Position numbers and translations under genes: made by a program. This document shows, piece by piece, positions 33,157 through 39,421 of a stretch of 39,421 bases of DNA (position 1 is the stretch's first letter; each line of letters begins with the position of its first letter). A model generated the notes under the pieces. It saw nothing but the letters and a program-made list of their open reading frames with translations, was not told the DNA's origin and did no database searches. This DNA is from Terribacillus halophilus. Lineage in GTDB: Bacteria > Bacillota > Bacilli > Bacillales > Amphibacillaceae. The stretch spans positions 1,596,041-1,635,461 of the forward strand of contig NZ_LT727828.1 in NCBI RefSeq assembly GCF_900162685.1, given 5' to 3'.

Positions 33157-34080
33157 TCATTTTTTCATCACTTCAAAAACGCACATATCCTCGGCAAGTT
33201 CAGTTGCTGGGAAAATAGTTTGCGCTTGTTCGGCTAAGATTTCTGCTTCATCTTTGTGGTAACGAGCAGAGATATGAGTAAGAATCAGCTTTTGTACGTT
33301 TGCTTCTTTTGCCAACGTGGCGGCTTGCAGGGCAGTAGAGTGGCCGTATGCTTTGGCCATTTCCGGTTCGTCTGATGAAAAAGTCGCTTCATGCACAAGA
33401 ATATCGGCATCTTGCAGTACTTCTTTTAACTCCGGTAAATAGGTTGTGTCTCCGAGTATTGCCAGCTTGCGGCCAGGTTTATCGGGTCCGAGAAAGTCAT
33501 CTCTTTTGATTAGCTGTCCATCAGGCAATTTCGTTACTTCCTGATTTTTAATCTCCCGGTAAATGGGGCCTGGCGTAATGCCCAATTCTCTAAGTTTATC
33601 TACCCGCAACTCTCCAAGTGTATCCTTTTCTTTGACAATATAGCCAAAGCAAGGGATTCCATGTGACAATGCAATCGCTTCTACTGTCCAGCCTTCGTCT
33701 TCAAAAATACGGCCCGGTTCAATTTCATGTATGATCAAGCTGTTCGCTGTGCTGCTCCCGCTTATATTCAATGAAACTTCAATATATTGCTTTATGCCGC
33801 GAGGACCGTAAATTTCGAGCTGTAAATCAGATTGCTGAAAAGAACGCGTCGATAATAAACCAGGCAATCCGTATATATGGTCACCGTGAAGATGTGTGAT
33901 GAATATCTTTTCAATTTTTCCAGCTTTCAGCGGGGAATAGAGCATTTGATGCTGTGTAGCTTCCCCGCAGTCAAACATCCATACGGCTTGCCTTTCTTGG
34001 GGCATTGAAAGGCAAATGCTCGTTACATTGCGATCCTTTGAGGGGAGACCGGCACCGGTCCCGAGAAAATGTAATTCCAT
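33157..34080 (-). CDS. rnz: Ribonuclease Z
   Basis: A 307-residue zinc endonuclease, the exact length of B. subtilis RNase Z, which cuts the 3' trailer of CCA-less tRNA precursors. The metallo-beta-lactamase motif THLHGDHIYGLPGL gives the HxHxDH zinc ligands. Further conserved parts are ELHFLGTGAGLPSKDRNVTS at the N-terminus, LAILGDTTY and LVHEATFS, and LTHISARY near the end. The start ATG at 34080 has AGGAGG 9 nt upstream; the open frame further upstream overlaps namA and is not homologous. It lies 19 nt after namA. Confidence 0.95.
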   Translation of the reverse strand: MELHFLGTGAGLPSKDRNVTSICLSMPQERQAVWMFDCGEATQHQMLYSPLKAGKIEKIFITHLHGDHIYGLPGLLSTRSFQQSDLQLEIYGPRGIKQYIEVSLNISGSSTANSLIIHEIEPGRIFEDEGWTVEAIALSHGIPCFGYIVKEKDTLGELRVDKLRELGITPGPIYREIKNQEVTKLPDGQLIKRDDFLGPDKPGRKLAILGDTTYLPELKEVLQDADILVHEATFSSDEPEMAKAYGHSTALQAATLAKEANVQKLILTHISARYHKDEAEILAEQAQTIFPATELAEDMCVFEVMKK

Positions 34081-34099
34081 GTTAAAATGCCTCCTGCTA

Positions 34100-35122
34100 T
34101 TACCAGCCGCGCTTATAAGGGACTGGTGCTTCCAAACTATAATGCAGCTGTTCTGCTGCTTCGAGCGGCCAATACGGATTTCGCAGCATGGCACGGGCAA
34201 CAAAAACAAGATCAGCGCGTCCATTCTGGAGAATCTCTTCGGCTAATGGACCGTTCGTGATCAAACCAACCGCAGCCGTGTCGACAAGCGCATGCTTGCG
34301 GATTCGTTCAGCGTGAACCACTTGATAACCAGGATAGACGATGTCCGGACCTTGTGCTACAACGCCGCCAGTACTGCAATCAATTAAATCGACGCCTTGT
34401 CTTTTCATTTCGATGCTATAGTAAATGAATGCATTCATATCATTGCCATCTTCTGCGTATTCATTTGCCGATATACGGACAAACAAAGGGCCATCCCAAA
34501 CTTGTCTCACAGCGTCAATAACTTCTCGAAGAAAACGGTAGCGGTTTTCACGGGCGCCTCCGTACATATCAATTCGTTTGTTTGTTAGCGGAGAGAGGAA
34601 TTGATTAATCAAATACCCATGCGCAGCATGAATTTCAATCACGTCAAACCCTGCTTCTTTCGCGCGAAGCGCTGCCTGGCGGTACGCCTCGACTAGTTCT
34701 TTTATTTTGTCTATCGTTAATGGTGTTGGTTCAGCTGATTCTCCGTCCCATGGCACATTGCTTGGTGCTACAATTGGGTCGCTGGCTCTGGATTTCCTGC
34801 CCGCATGTCCAAGCTGAATACCGCTTTTAGCGCCGTGTGCTTGAATACGGCTGCTGATGGTGCGGAGGTCTTCAATATGTTCATTAGACCAGATACCAAG
34901 GTCGTTATTGGATATTCTTCCTTCCGGTGTAACAGCTGTTGATTCCACGAATACAAGGCCTGCTTGGCCGATTGCTCTGCTTTCATAGTGGGAGACATGG
35001 AAAGTTGTTGCTTTCCCATCTTCCTCTTCCACTGCATACATACACATAGGAGATACAACAATACGGTTCTTTAACGTACAATCTCTGTAAGTAATAGGTT
35101 GAAATAATTTAGGTGTAGCCAT
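34100..35122 (-). CDS. namA: NADPH dehydrogenase, old yellow enzyme (YqjM)
   Basis: A 340-residue FMN-dependent ene-reductase. It has IVVSPMCMY (the Cys and Tyr next to the flavin), [20 protein letters not shown] with both substrate-binding His residues, NRYRFLREV, and the C-terminal YKRGW whose Arg reaches into the neighbouring subunit in YqjM. It reduces activated C=C bonds of electrophiles in the cytoplasm. Start ATG 35122 follows GGAGGT. It is 22 nt after the phosphodiesterase gene and co-transcribed with rnz; in B. subtilis yqjM also lies near rnz. Confidence 0.95.
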   Translation of the reverse strand: MATPKLFQPITYRDCTLKNRIVVSPMCMYAVEEEDGKATTFHVSHYESRAIGQAGLVFVESTAVTPEGRISNNDLGIWSNEHIEDLRTISSRIQAHGAKSGIQLGHAGRKSRASDPIVAPSNVPWDGESAEPTPLTIDKIKELVEAYRQAALRAKEAGFDVIEIHAAHGYLINQFLSPLTNKRIDMYGGARENRYRFLREVIDAVRQVWDGPLFVRISANEYAEDGNDMNAFIYYSIEMKRQGVDLIDCSTGGVVAQGPDIVYPGYQVVHAERIRKHALVDTAAVGLITNGPLAEEILQNGRADLVFVARAMLRNPYWPLEAAEQLHYSLEAPVPYKRGW

Positions 35123-35144
35123 TGTAGGACCTCCGTTTGTTTGA

Positions 35145-35882
35145 TTAACTAGTTATATAGCTTTTGCGCAACTCCAGTGCTCTGTCTGGAACGTCACTGA
35201 TGATTGTATCGCATGCTGCTTCGAGTGCTTTTAAGATATACATCGGCTGATTGACGGTGTACACACGAATCGGTATGTGCCGCTGCTGGCATTCATTAAG
35301 CAGCTTTTTATTCAGCAAGCGAAATTTTGGATGCAAAGCTTTAGCACCAATCTCTTCCATGAGGGAAAACAGCTCCCTTGGCCGTTTCGACGTAAGGAAC
35401 CCTGTATCAATAGCAGGGTCAAGAGCAGCGGTTCTGCGGATGCTATCTGGATTAAAGCTAGATATCGTTGTCCTGTCTGTCATCTGATGTTCTTGAAGTC
35501 GCTGCAACACTATTTCCTCAATGCCCGGGTAAGGAAACTGGTTTGTTTTTAGCTCTATATTCAAAAGCAGTGATGTTTGTTTGATCCAAGAAAGAAAAGA
35601 ATCAAGCGAAATAATTTTTTCGCCCGCATAATCACGATGAAACCAACTGCCTGCGTCTAACTGTTGTAATTGTTCGTAAGTAAGACTGCGGACCAATCCG
35701 CGTTTGTTCGTCGTACGATTAATGCTTTCATCATGAATCAGCACGGGAACTTGGTCTTTCGTCAGTTGTACATCGGTTTCAATTCCGTCCGCCTGCATTC
35801 TTTCAGCCATTTGAAAAGCAGCCATTGTATTTTCCGGTGCATAATTACTTGCACCGCGATGTGCAAATATTTTAGTAGACAT
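35145..35882 (-). CDS. Glycerophosphodiester phosphodiesterase (cytosolic, YqiK/UgpQ-like)
   Basis: A 245-residue GDPD TIM-barrel. The catalytic loop [18 protein letters not shown] and metal-binding [19 protein letters not shown] are present, as are LLNIELKTN and the C-terminal YTVNQP. There is no signal peptide, so it acts in the cytoplasm, releasing glycerol-3-phosphate from glycerophosphodiesters. Start ATG 35882 has GGGGTGAAAAC upstream. It is the first gene of a minus-strand operon with namA and rnz, with a sigma-A-like promoter at 35914-35942. Confidence 0.92.
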   Translation of the reverse strand: MSTKIFAHRGASNYAPENTMAAFQMAERMQADGIETDVQLTKDQVPVLIHDESINRTTNKRGLVRSLTYEQLQQLDAGSWFHRDYAGEKIISLDSFLSWIKQTSLLLNIELKTNQFPYPGIEEIVLQRLQEHQMTDRTTISSFNPDSIRRTAALDPAIDTGFLTSKRPRELFSLMEEIGAKALHPKFRLLNKKLLNECQQRHIPIRVYTVNQPMYILKALEAACDTIISDVPDRALELRKSYITS

Positions 35883-35913
35883 GTTTTCACCCCGAACTTA
35901 TACGTATAGTAGA

Positions 35914-35942
35914 ATTGTGCGAGAAAAACCGGCAAAAGTCAA
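35914..35942 (-). promoter_or_regulatory. Promoter of the glycerophosphodiesterase-namA-rnz operon
   Basis: On the minus strand -35 TTGACT (35942-35937) and -10 CACAAT (35919-35914) have 17-bp spacing, about 32 bp before the start codon. A TATAGT on the plus strand at 35905-35910 could be the -10 for the divergent peptidase gene. Confidence 0.55.
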
Positions 35943-35962
35943 TTTGAAAAGGGAGTGCTAGA

Positions 35963-37582
35963 ATGAAACAGTGGCAAACAGTTGAAGAATTGGTCGCATT
36001 ACTAGCAGAACTGGTGGAAATTGAAAGCATTACAGGTTCGGCCGAGGAAATACGTTTTCCGGAACATGTGTACAGTTTACTTGAACAAAAGCCATACTTT
36101 CAGCAGCACCCTGATTATGTAGCGCTGCATCCCTTGCAAGACGGAAGACAGCTGCTCACTGCATTGGTAAAGAAAGCTGATAAAAAAGACACCATTATTC
36201 TTCTTAGCCATTTTGATGTGGTAGGAACAGAAGATTTCGGCACGTTACAGCATTTGGCCTGCAAGGTAAGCGATTTGACAGCAGCTTATCAAAATGGGGA
36301 TGTAGAGCTGCCGCAAGCGATCAAAACAGAAATACAGCATGGCGAATGGCTGTTTGGACGTGGAACAATGGATATGAAAGCGGGATTGACTGTTCATCTT
36401 TCTATGCTGGAGCGAGCCATGGATGGAGTTTTTGACGGCAATATTCTGTTATTGTCAGTTCCGGATGAGGAAGTGAACTCTGCGGGAATGCTGTGTGCTT
36501 TAGAAGTGCTGCAGCAGCTGCAGGATAAGGAAAGGTTGAATTATAAGTTATGCATGAATGGAGAGCCTGTTTTCAGTAAGTACCCTGGGGATACGGGAAA
36601 CTATTTATATACTGGTTCCATCGGTAAAGTACTTCCCGGCTTTTTCTGCTACGGAAAAGAGACGCATGTGGGAGAGCCGTTTGGCGGACTTAATGCTAAT
36701 TTGATGATCAGTTATTTGTCACAGGAACTCGAGCTGCAGGAAGCATTTATCGAAGAAGTGTACGGAGAGGTGACGCCGCCGCCAGTCAGTTTGATGCTGC
36801 GTGATTTAAAGGAAGCGTATTCCGTTCAAACGCCTGTTTCTGCAGTAGCGATGTATAATGTTCTGTTCCTGGAGCAGTCCATTCAAACGATTAATGATAA
36901 ATTAAAAGTCGCTATGAATCAGGCAGCCAGTAAGATAGAAACACATTACCAAGAAAAAGCGAAGGCGTCGGCTGCCAAATCCCATGCATTTCAGCCAATT
37001 GGCTTCCAAGTAAAAACGATACTTTATGAAGAGCTTTATGACTATGCAGTCAACCGGTTTGGCAGAGCCGAAGTGGAAAGAAGACAGAACTGGCTAATAA
37101 CGACAAGAAAAGAAGGGGACAGAGACTTCTCGACGAAGCTTGTTAAAGAATTGGTGAGCATGTGTCATGAGCTGGCACCTGTTATCGTGCTTTTTTACAG
37201 TCCGCCGTTTTATCCTGCGGTTTCTTCGAAGAAAGATCCGTACGTACAGAAGCTTGTTAAGGAGATCCAAACGGAAGCAAAAAAGGATTTTGATGCGGAT
37301 TTGACGGAAGTGCAGTTTTTCCCGGGTTTGTCTGACTCGAGTTTTATTGGCAAACCAACATCACCGACAGCTATTCAAGACTTGATTTCTAATATGCCGT
37401 TGCAGGAGAAAGGATTTACACTTCCGGCTGACTTAATGGAAGGGCTGCAGATGCCCGTCTTACATTTAGGTCCGTACGGCAAAGATGCACATCAATGGAC
37501 AGAGCGTCTGGAAGTAACCTATAGTTTTGGCAAACTCCCTGATTTGATGGAACAGACAATCCAGTATGCATTTCGTACATAA
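35963..37582 (+). CDS. M20 family metallohydrolase (YqjN/RocB-like)
   Basis: A 539-residue M20 peptidase-type protein, longer than the usual 370-450 residues because of inserts, like B. subtilis YqjN and RocB. Metal-site motifs are ILLSHFDVVGTEDF, LFGRGTMDMKAGLTVHL, SVPDEEVNSAGM and the late His in PYGKDAHQWTERLE. Start ATG 35963 follows AAGGGAGTG. Substrate unknown; an arginine- or amino-acid-derived amide is plausible from RocB. It is followed at 39 nt by the SDR gene. Confidence 0.88.
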   Translation: MKQWQTVEELVALLAELVEIESITGSAEEIRFPEHVYSLLEQKPYFQQHPDYVALHPLQDGRQLLTALVKKADKKDTIILLSHFDVVGTEDFGTLQHLACKVSDLTAAYQNGDVELPQAIKTEIQHGEWLFGRGTMDMKAGLTVHLSMLERAMDGVFDGNILLLSVPDEEVNSAGMLCALEVLQQLQDKERLNYKLCMNGEPVFSKYPGDTGNYLYTGSIGKVLPGFFCYGKETHVGEPFGGLNANLMISYLSQELELQEAFIEEVYGEVTPPPVSLMLRDLKEAYSVQTPVSAVAMYNVLFLEQSIQTINDKLKVAMNQAASKIETHYQEKAKASAAKSHAFQPIGFQVKTILYEELYDYAVNRFGRAEVERRQNWLITTRKEGDRDFSTKLVKELVSMCHELAPVIVLFYSPPFYPAVSSKKDPYVQKLVKEIQTEAKKDFDADLTEVQFFPGLSDSSFIGKPTSPTAIQDLISNMPLQEKGFTLPADLMEGLQMPVLHLGPYGKDAHQWTERLEVTYSFGKLPDLMEQTIQYAFRT

Positions 37583-37621
37583 CTGGCGCGTTAGTTGGGT
37601 AAACAGAAAGAGGTACGTCAC

Positions 37622-38410
37622 ATGAAAGTAGCTAAAAAGAATGTCTTAATTACCGGTGCATCCAGCGGTCTCGGCAAGGCACTTGCGATTGAAGCGGCTG
37701 CAGCTGGGCACAAATTGCTGCTAGTCGCTCGGTCACTGGATAAACTGAATCAGCTTGCTGCAGAGTTAGAAGAACGTTTTCGTGCAGATGTTTCTGTATA
37801 TCGCGCAGATTTGAACGCAGCAGCAGAGTGGCGTGCCGTGCTAGAACAAATGCAGCAGCAAGAGCAGCGAATTGATGTGTTGATCAACAATGCTGGTGTT
37901 GGCTATTTTCGTTATTTTACAGAAACAGAACCTGGGCAGCTGGCAACAACGATGCGTGTCAATGCACTTGCTGGGATGGAAGCCACAGCAGCGGTTCTGC
38001 CAGGCATGCTAAAGCAGCAGAGCGGACATATTATGATGATTGGTTCAATGGCTGGTAAGGTGGCCACCCCGAAAGCGGCTATTTACGCCGCTAGTAAGCA
38101 TGCCGTCATTGGTTTTAGCAACGGATTGCGCCAGGAGCTGAAGCCTTATGGAATTTATGTGACAGCAGTCAATTTAGGACCAATGGATACAAACTTTTTC
38201 GATACAGCAGATCCGAGCGGACGTTATCGTGAAGCAAGTTCCCGTTATATGCTGGCGCCTGAGCAAGTTGCAAGGAAAGTTGTGGCAAGCATCGGCAATC
38301 CGAAGCGTGAAATCAATCTGCCAGTCTGGATGGGCGCAGGCAGTAAACTGTTTCAGCTCTTCCCCGCATTCATGGAGAAGCTGCTTGGCAGTCAGCTTAG
38401 CAAGAAATAA
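37622..38410 (+). CDS. Short-chain dehydrogenase/reductase (YqjQ-like)
   Basis: A 262-residue classical SDR. The NAD(P) motif is TGASSGLGKAL (11-21), NNAGVGYF follows at 89-96, catalytic S142 in GSMAG, and YAASK with Y155 and K159. The Arg after the cofactor site (VARSLDKL) suggests NADP(H). ATG 37622 with GAGGT 8 nt upstream is preferred over the in-frame codon at 37595. It sits between the YqjN-like and YqkB-like genes, the order of B. subtilis with intervening genes lost. The substrate is unknown. Confidence 0.9.
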   Translation: MKVAKKNVLITGASSGLGKALAIEAAAAGHKLLLVARSLDKLNQLAAELEERFRADVSVYRADLNAAAEWRAVLEQMQQQEQRIDVLINNAGVGYFRYFTETEPGQLATTMRVNALAGMEATAAVLPGMLKQQSGHIMMIGSMAGKVATPKAAIYAASKHAVIGFSNGLRQELKPYGIYVTAVNLGPMDTNFFDTADPSGRYREASSRYMLAPEQVARKVVASIGNPKREINLPVWMGAGSKLFQLFPAFMEKLLGSQLSKK

Positions 38411-38424
38411 AGGAGGAATATGTT

Positions 38425-38793
38425 ATGAAATTAACCGTTACCGAAACAGCGTTAGAGAAGATTAAAGCACTGCAGGATGAGGCACATCGTTATCTGGTTT
38501 TATATTACGATACAGAAGGGATCGGCTGCAAAGTGAATGGCATTCCGACGGTGCGATTGGCGGAAGAACCGCGTGCGAAGGATGTGGAGGTAGAAAGCGA
38601 TTCTATCCCGGCCATAATTGATGTGCATCAAGAGGTGTTTTTTGCAGATGAAGTGAAACTGGACTTTAGCAATAATGTTTTCCGCTTATCAAGCAAAGAA
38701 GGTTACTTGAATGCCTTGATTCCACAGACGCATTTGACACAAACAGATTTTCGGGAGAAAAAAACGGAACCTAGCAGGGGAGATGCCTGCTAG
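38425..38793 (+). CDS. HesB/IscA-like protein YqkB
   Basis: A 122-residue protein of the Fe-S biosynthesis (HesB) domain family: KLTVTETALEKIKAL at the start, LVLYYDTEGIGCKVNG, and FFADEVKLDFSNNVFRLSS. It has one Cys in GIGCK and one as the last residue, but not the C-terminal CGC of IscA-type scaffolds, so classical Fe-S assembly is unlikely. Start ATG 38425 with AAGGAGGAATATG. Its final codons and stop lie within the terminator hairpin, and the C-terminal SRGDAC is encoded by that stem. Confidence 0.85.
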   Translation: MKLTVTETALEKIKALQDEAHRYLVLYYDTEGIGCKVNGIPTVRLAEEPRAKDVEVESDSIPAIIDVHQEVFFADEVKLDFSNNVFRLSSKEGYLNALIPQTHLTQTDFREKKTEPSRGDAC

Positions 38794-38799
38794 GTTCCG
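38765..38799. terminator. Terminator shared by yqkB and the aldo/keto reductase gene
   Basis: CGGAACCTAGCAGG (38765-38778) pairs exactly with its complement at 38786-38799, 14 bp. Seven A residues at the left make a good T-tail for minus-strand transcription; the plus-strand tail is weak (GGTTTAC). The yqkB stop (38791-38793) lies inside the stem. Confidence 0.85.
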
Positions 38800-38807
38800 G
38801 GTTTACT

Positions 38808-39421
38808 CTATCGGTGATTTTCATAGGTTATCGGTTTGGTGATTTGCTGAAGTTGTGCATATAAACCATCTGGCAGCCGATCGGTTGATAAAGCGGCGTT
38901 TTGCTTCACTTGCTCCAAGGAGCTTGCGCCCATTACTGCGCTGGCTAGAGCTGGGTGCTGCAAGATATAGCAGACTGCTAAATCAGTGACAGATGCTTGT
39001 TCGTTTTTTGCGAGCAGCTGCAGTTTTTCACTTGCCGCCAGCAATTCTTCATAACTGTAAGTCAAAAGGCCGTCGCTGCCTTTTTGCTTCACTTTTTCAG
39101 CTGTCTTGTCACTCAGCATACCTTTTGCCACACTTCCGCGTGCAAACACACTTATCTTGTTTTTGGCAAGCAAATCAAGTGTTTGTTCTTCTGGTCTGCG
39201 GTCTAATAAACTGTACTGCATCATGACGCTGACAATATTTGACCGCTTCACATACTCCCGGATGACATTTGGGCGAATGGATGAAATGCCGTAATAACGG
39301 ATTAACCCTTCTTTTTTTAATGTTTCGAATGCATCAATGGTCTCGTCAATATTATCTTCCATTGTACCGCCGTGCAGCTGGTAAAGATCAAGATAGTCTG
39401 TTTGCAGCCGCTGCAGGCTCG
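38808..39421 (-). CDS. Aldo/keto reductase (YqkF-like), 5' end outside window
   Basis: The frame stays open to the right edge, so only the C-terminal 204 codons are seen. The edge reads SLQRLQTDYLDLYQLHGGT, the typical AKR strand with catalytic-site His. An in-frame ATG at 39362 is internal. Downstream motifs are ALKKEGLIRYYGISS-like (ETLKKEGLIRYYGISS), VMMQYSLLDRR, FARGSVAKGML and the NADP-binding AVMGASSLEQVKQNAAL. Such enzymes reduce carbonyls with NADPH. B. subtilis has yqkF just downstream of yqkB, matching this order. It converges with yqkB on a shared terminator. Confidence 0.9.
   Translation of the reverse strand, partial: SLQRLQTDYLDLYQLHGGTMEDNIDETIDAFETLKKEGLIRYYGISSIRPNVIREYVKRSNIVSVMMQYSLLDRRPEEQTLDLLAKNKISVFARGSVAKGMLSDKTAEKVKQKGSDGLLTYSYEELLAASEKLQLLAKNEQASVTDLAVCYILQHPALASAVMGASSLEQVKQNAALSTDRLPDGLYAQLQQITKPITYENHR

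Noticed and set aside
1-39421. CRISPR arrays, insertion sequences, prophage or tRNA genes
   Set aside because: No regular spaced repeats, transposase or integrase frames, terminal repeats or tRNA cloverleaf patterns were seen anywhere in the window.

Overview
The window is a chromosomal segment of a low-to-moderate-GC Bacillaceae bacterium. The evidence is purine-rich Shine-Dalgarno sites (GGAGG type), TTG/GTG starts, a SAM riboswitch, CcpA-type cre sites, a GAAC-N4-GTTC SOS box, and gene order on the right that follows the Bacillus subtilis ptb/bkd - yqiW - yqjA - yqjE - yqjH - rnz - yqjM - yqjN - yqjQ - yqkB - yqkF region. The genus cannot be fixed from sequence reading alone; a halotolerant relative such as Terribacillus, Oceanobacillus or Virgibacillus would fit.

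Left part (1-10.7 kb) is a rhamnose locus: the 3' end of L-rhamnose isomerase, a DeoR-type repressor, a sugar-binding lipoprotein whose gene overlaps a YesM-type sensor kinase and its AraC-type response regulator (a probable extracellular-sugar three-component sensor), then a complete RbsA/RhaT-type ABC importer (ATPase, two permeases, a second binding lipoprotein). Two cre-like sites lie here, one matching the consensus fully and overlapping the lipobox codons of the first lipoprotein. A hairpin terminator separates the sensor genes from the importer.

10.7-14.9 kb: a SAM-I riboswitch with promoter and terminator precedes an NhaC-family transporter, so that gene is best read as the methionine transporter MetT. 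A DUF1801 protein and a class-III-like aspartokinase follow.

14.8-17.6 kb (minus strand): a two-gene operon of a cNMP-like/CBS/nucleotidyltransferase protein and a DEDDh exonuclease, of unknown physiological role. Divergent from it at 17.6 kb starts the branched-chain keto acid degradation cluster: a BkdR-like regulator, ptb, bcd, buk, lpdV, bkdAA, bkdAB, bkdB. The BkdR-like protein has lost the GAFTGA loop and arginine-finger motifs needed to activate sigma-54 RNA polymerase, and the 18-nt gap to ptb has no room for a -24/-12 promoter. Control of this operon therefore probably differs from B. subtilis.

27.5-32.3 kb: bacilliredoxin brxB, an YqjA-like membrane protein, a secreted L,D-transpeptidase, a 40-codon antisense-oriented gene for a Prli42-like stressosome miniprotein (TTG start, own promoter), an M20 peptidase (YqjE) and DNA polymerase IV under an extended -10 promoter overlapped by a LexA (Cheo) box. 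An 886-bp non-coding stretch (32271-33156) follows, where B. subtilis carries gndA and zwf. It holds a long bidirectional terminator and the 3' remnant of a membrane-protein gene.

33.1-39.4 kb: a minus-strand operon glycerophosphodiesterase - namA - rnz, then plus-strand YqjN-like M20 peptidase, SDR (YqjQ) and YqkB-like protein, and finally a truncated minus-strand aldo/keto reductase (YqkF-like) running off the right edge. The two clearest surprises are the eroded sigma-54 activator heading the bkd operon and the unlisted prli42 gene; the sensory lipoprotein-kinase pair and the nucleotidyltransferase-exonuclease pair are the best candidates for incompletely described systems.
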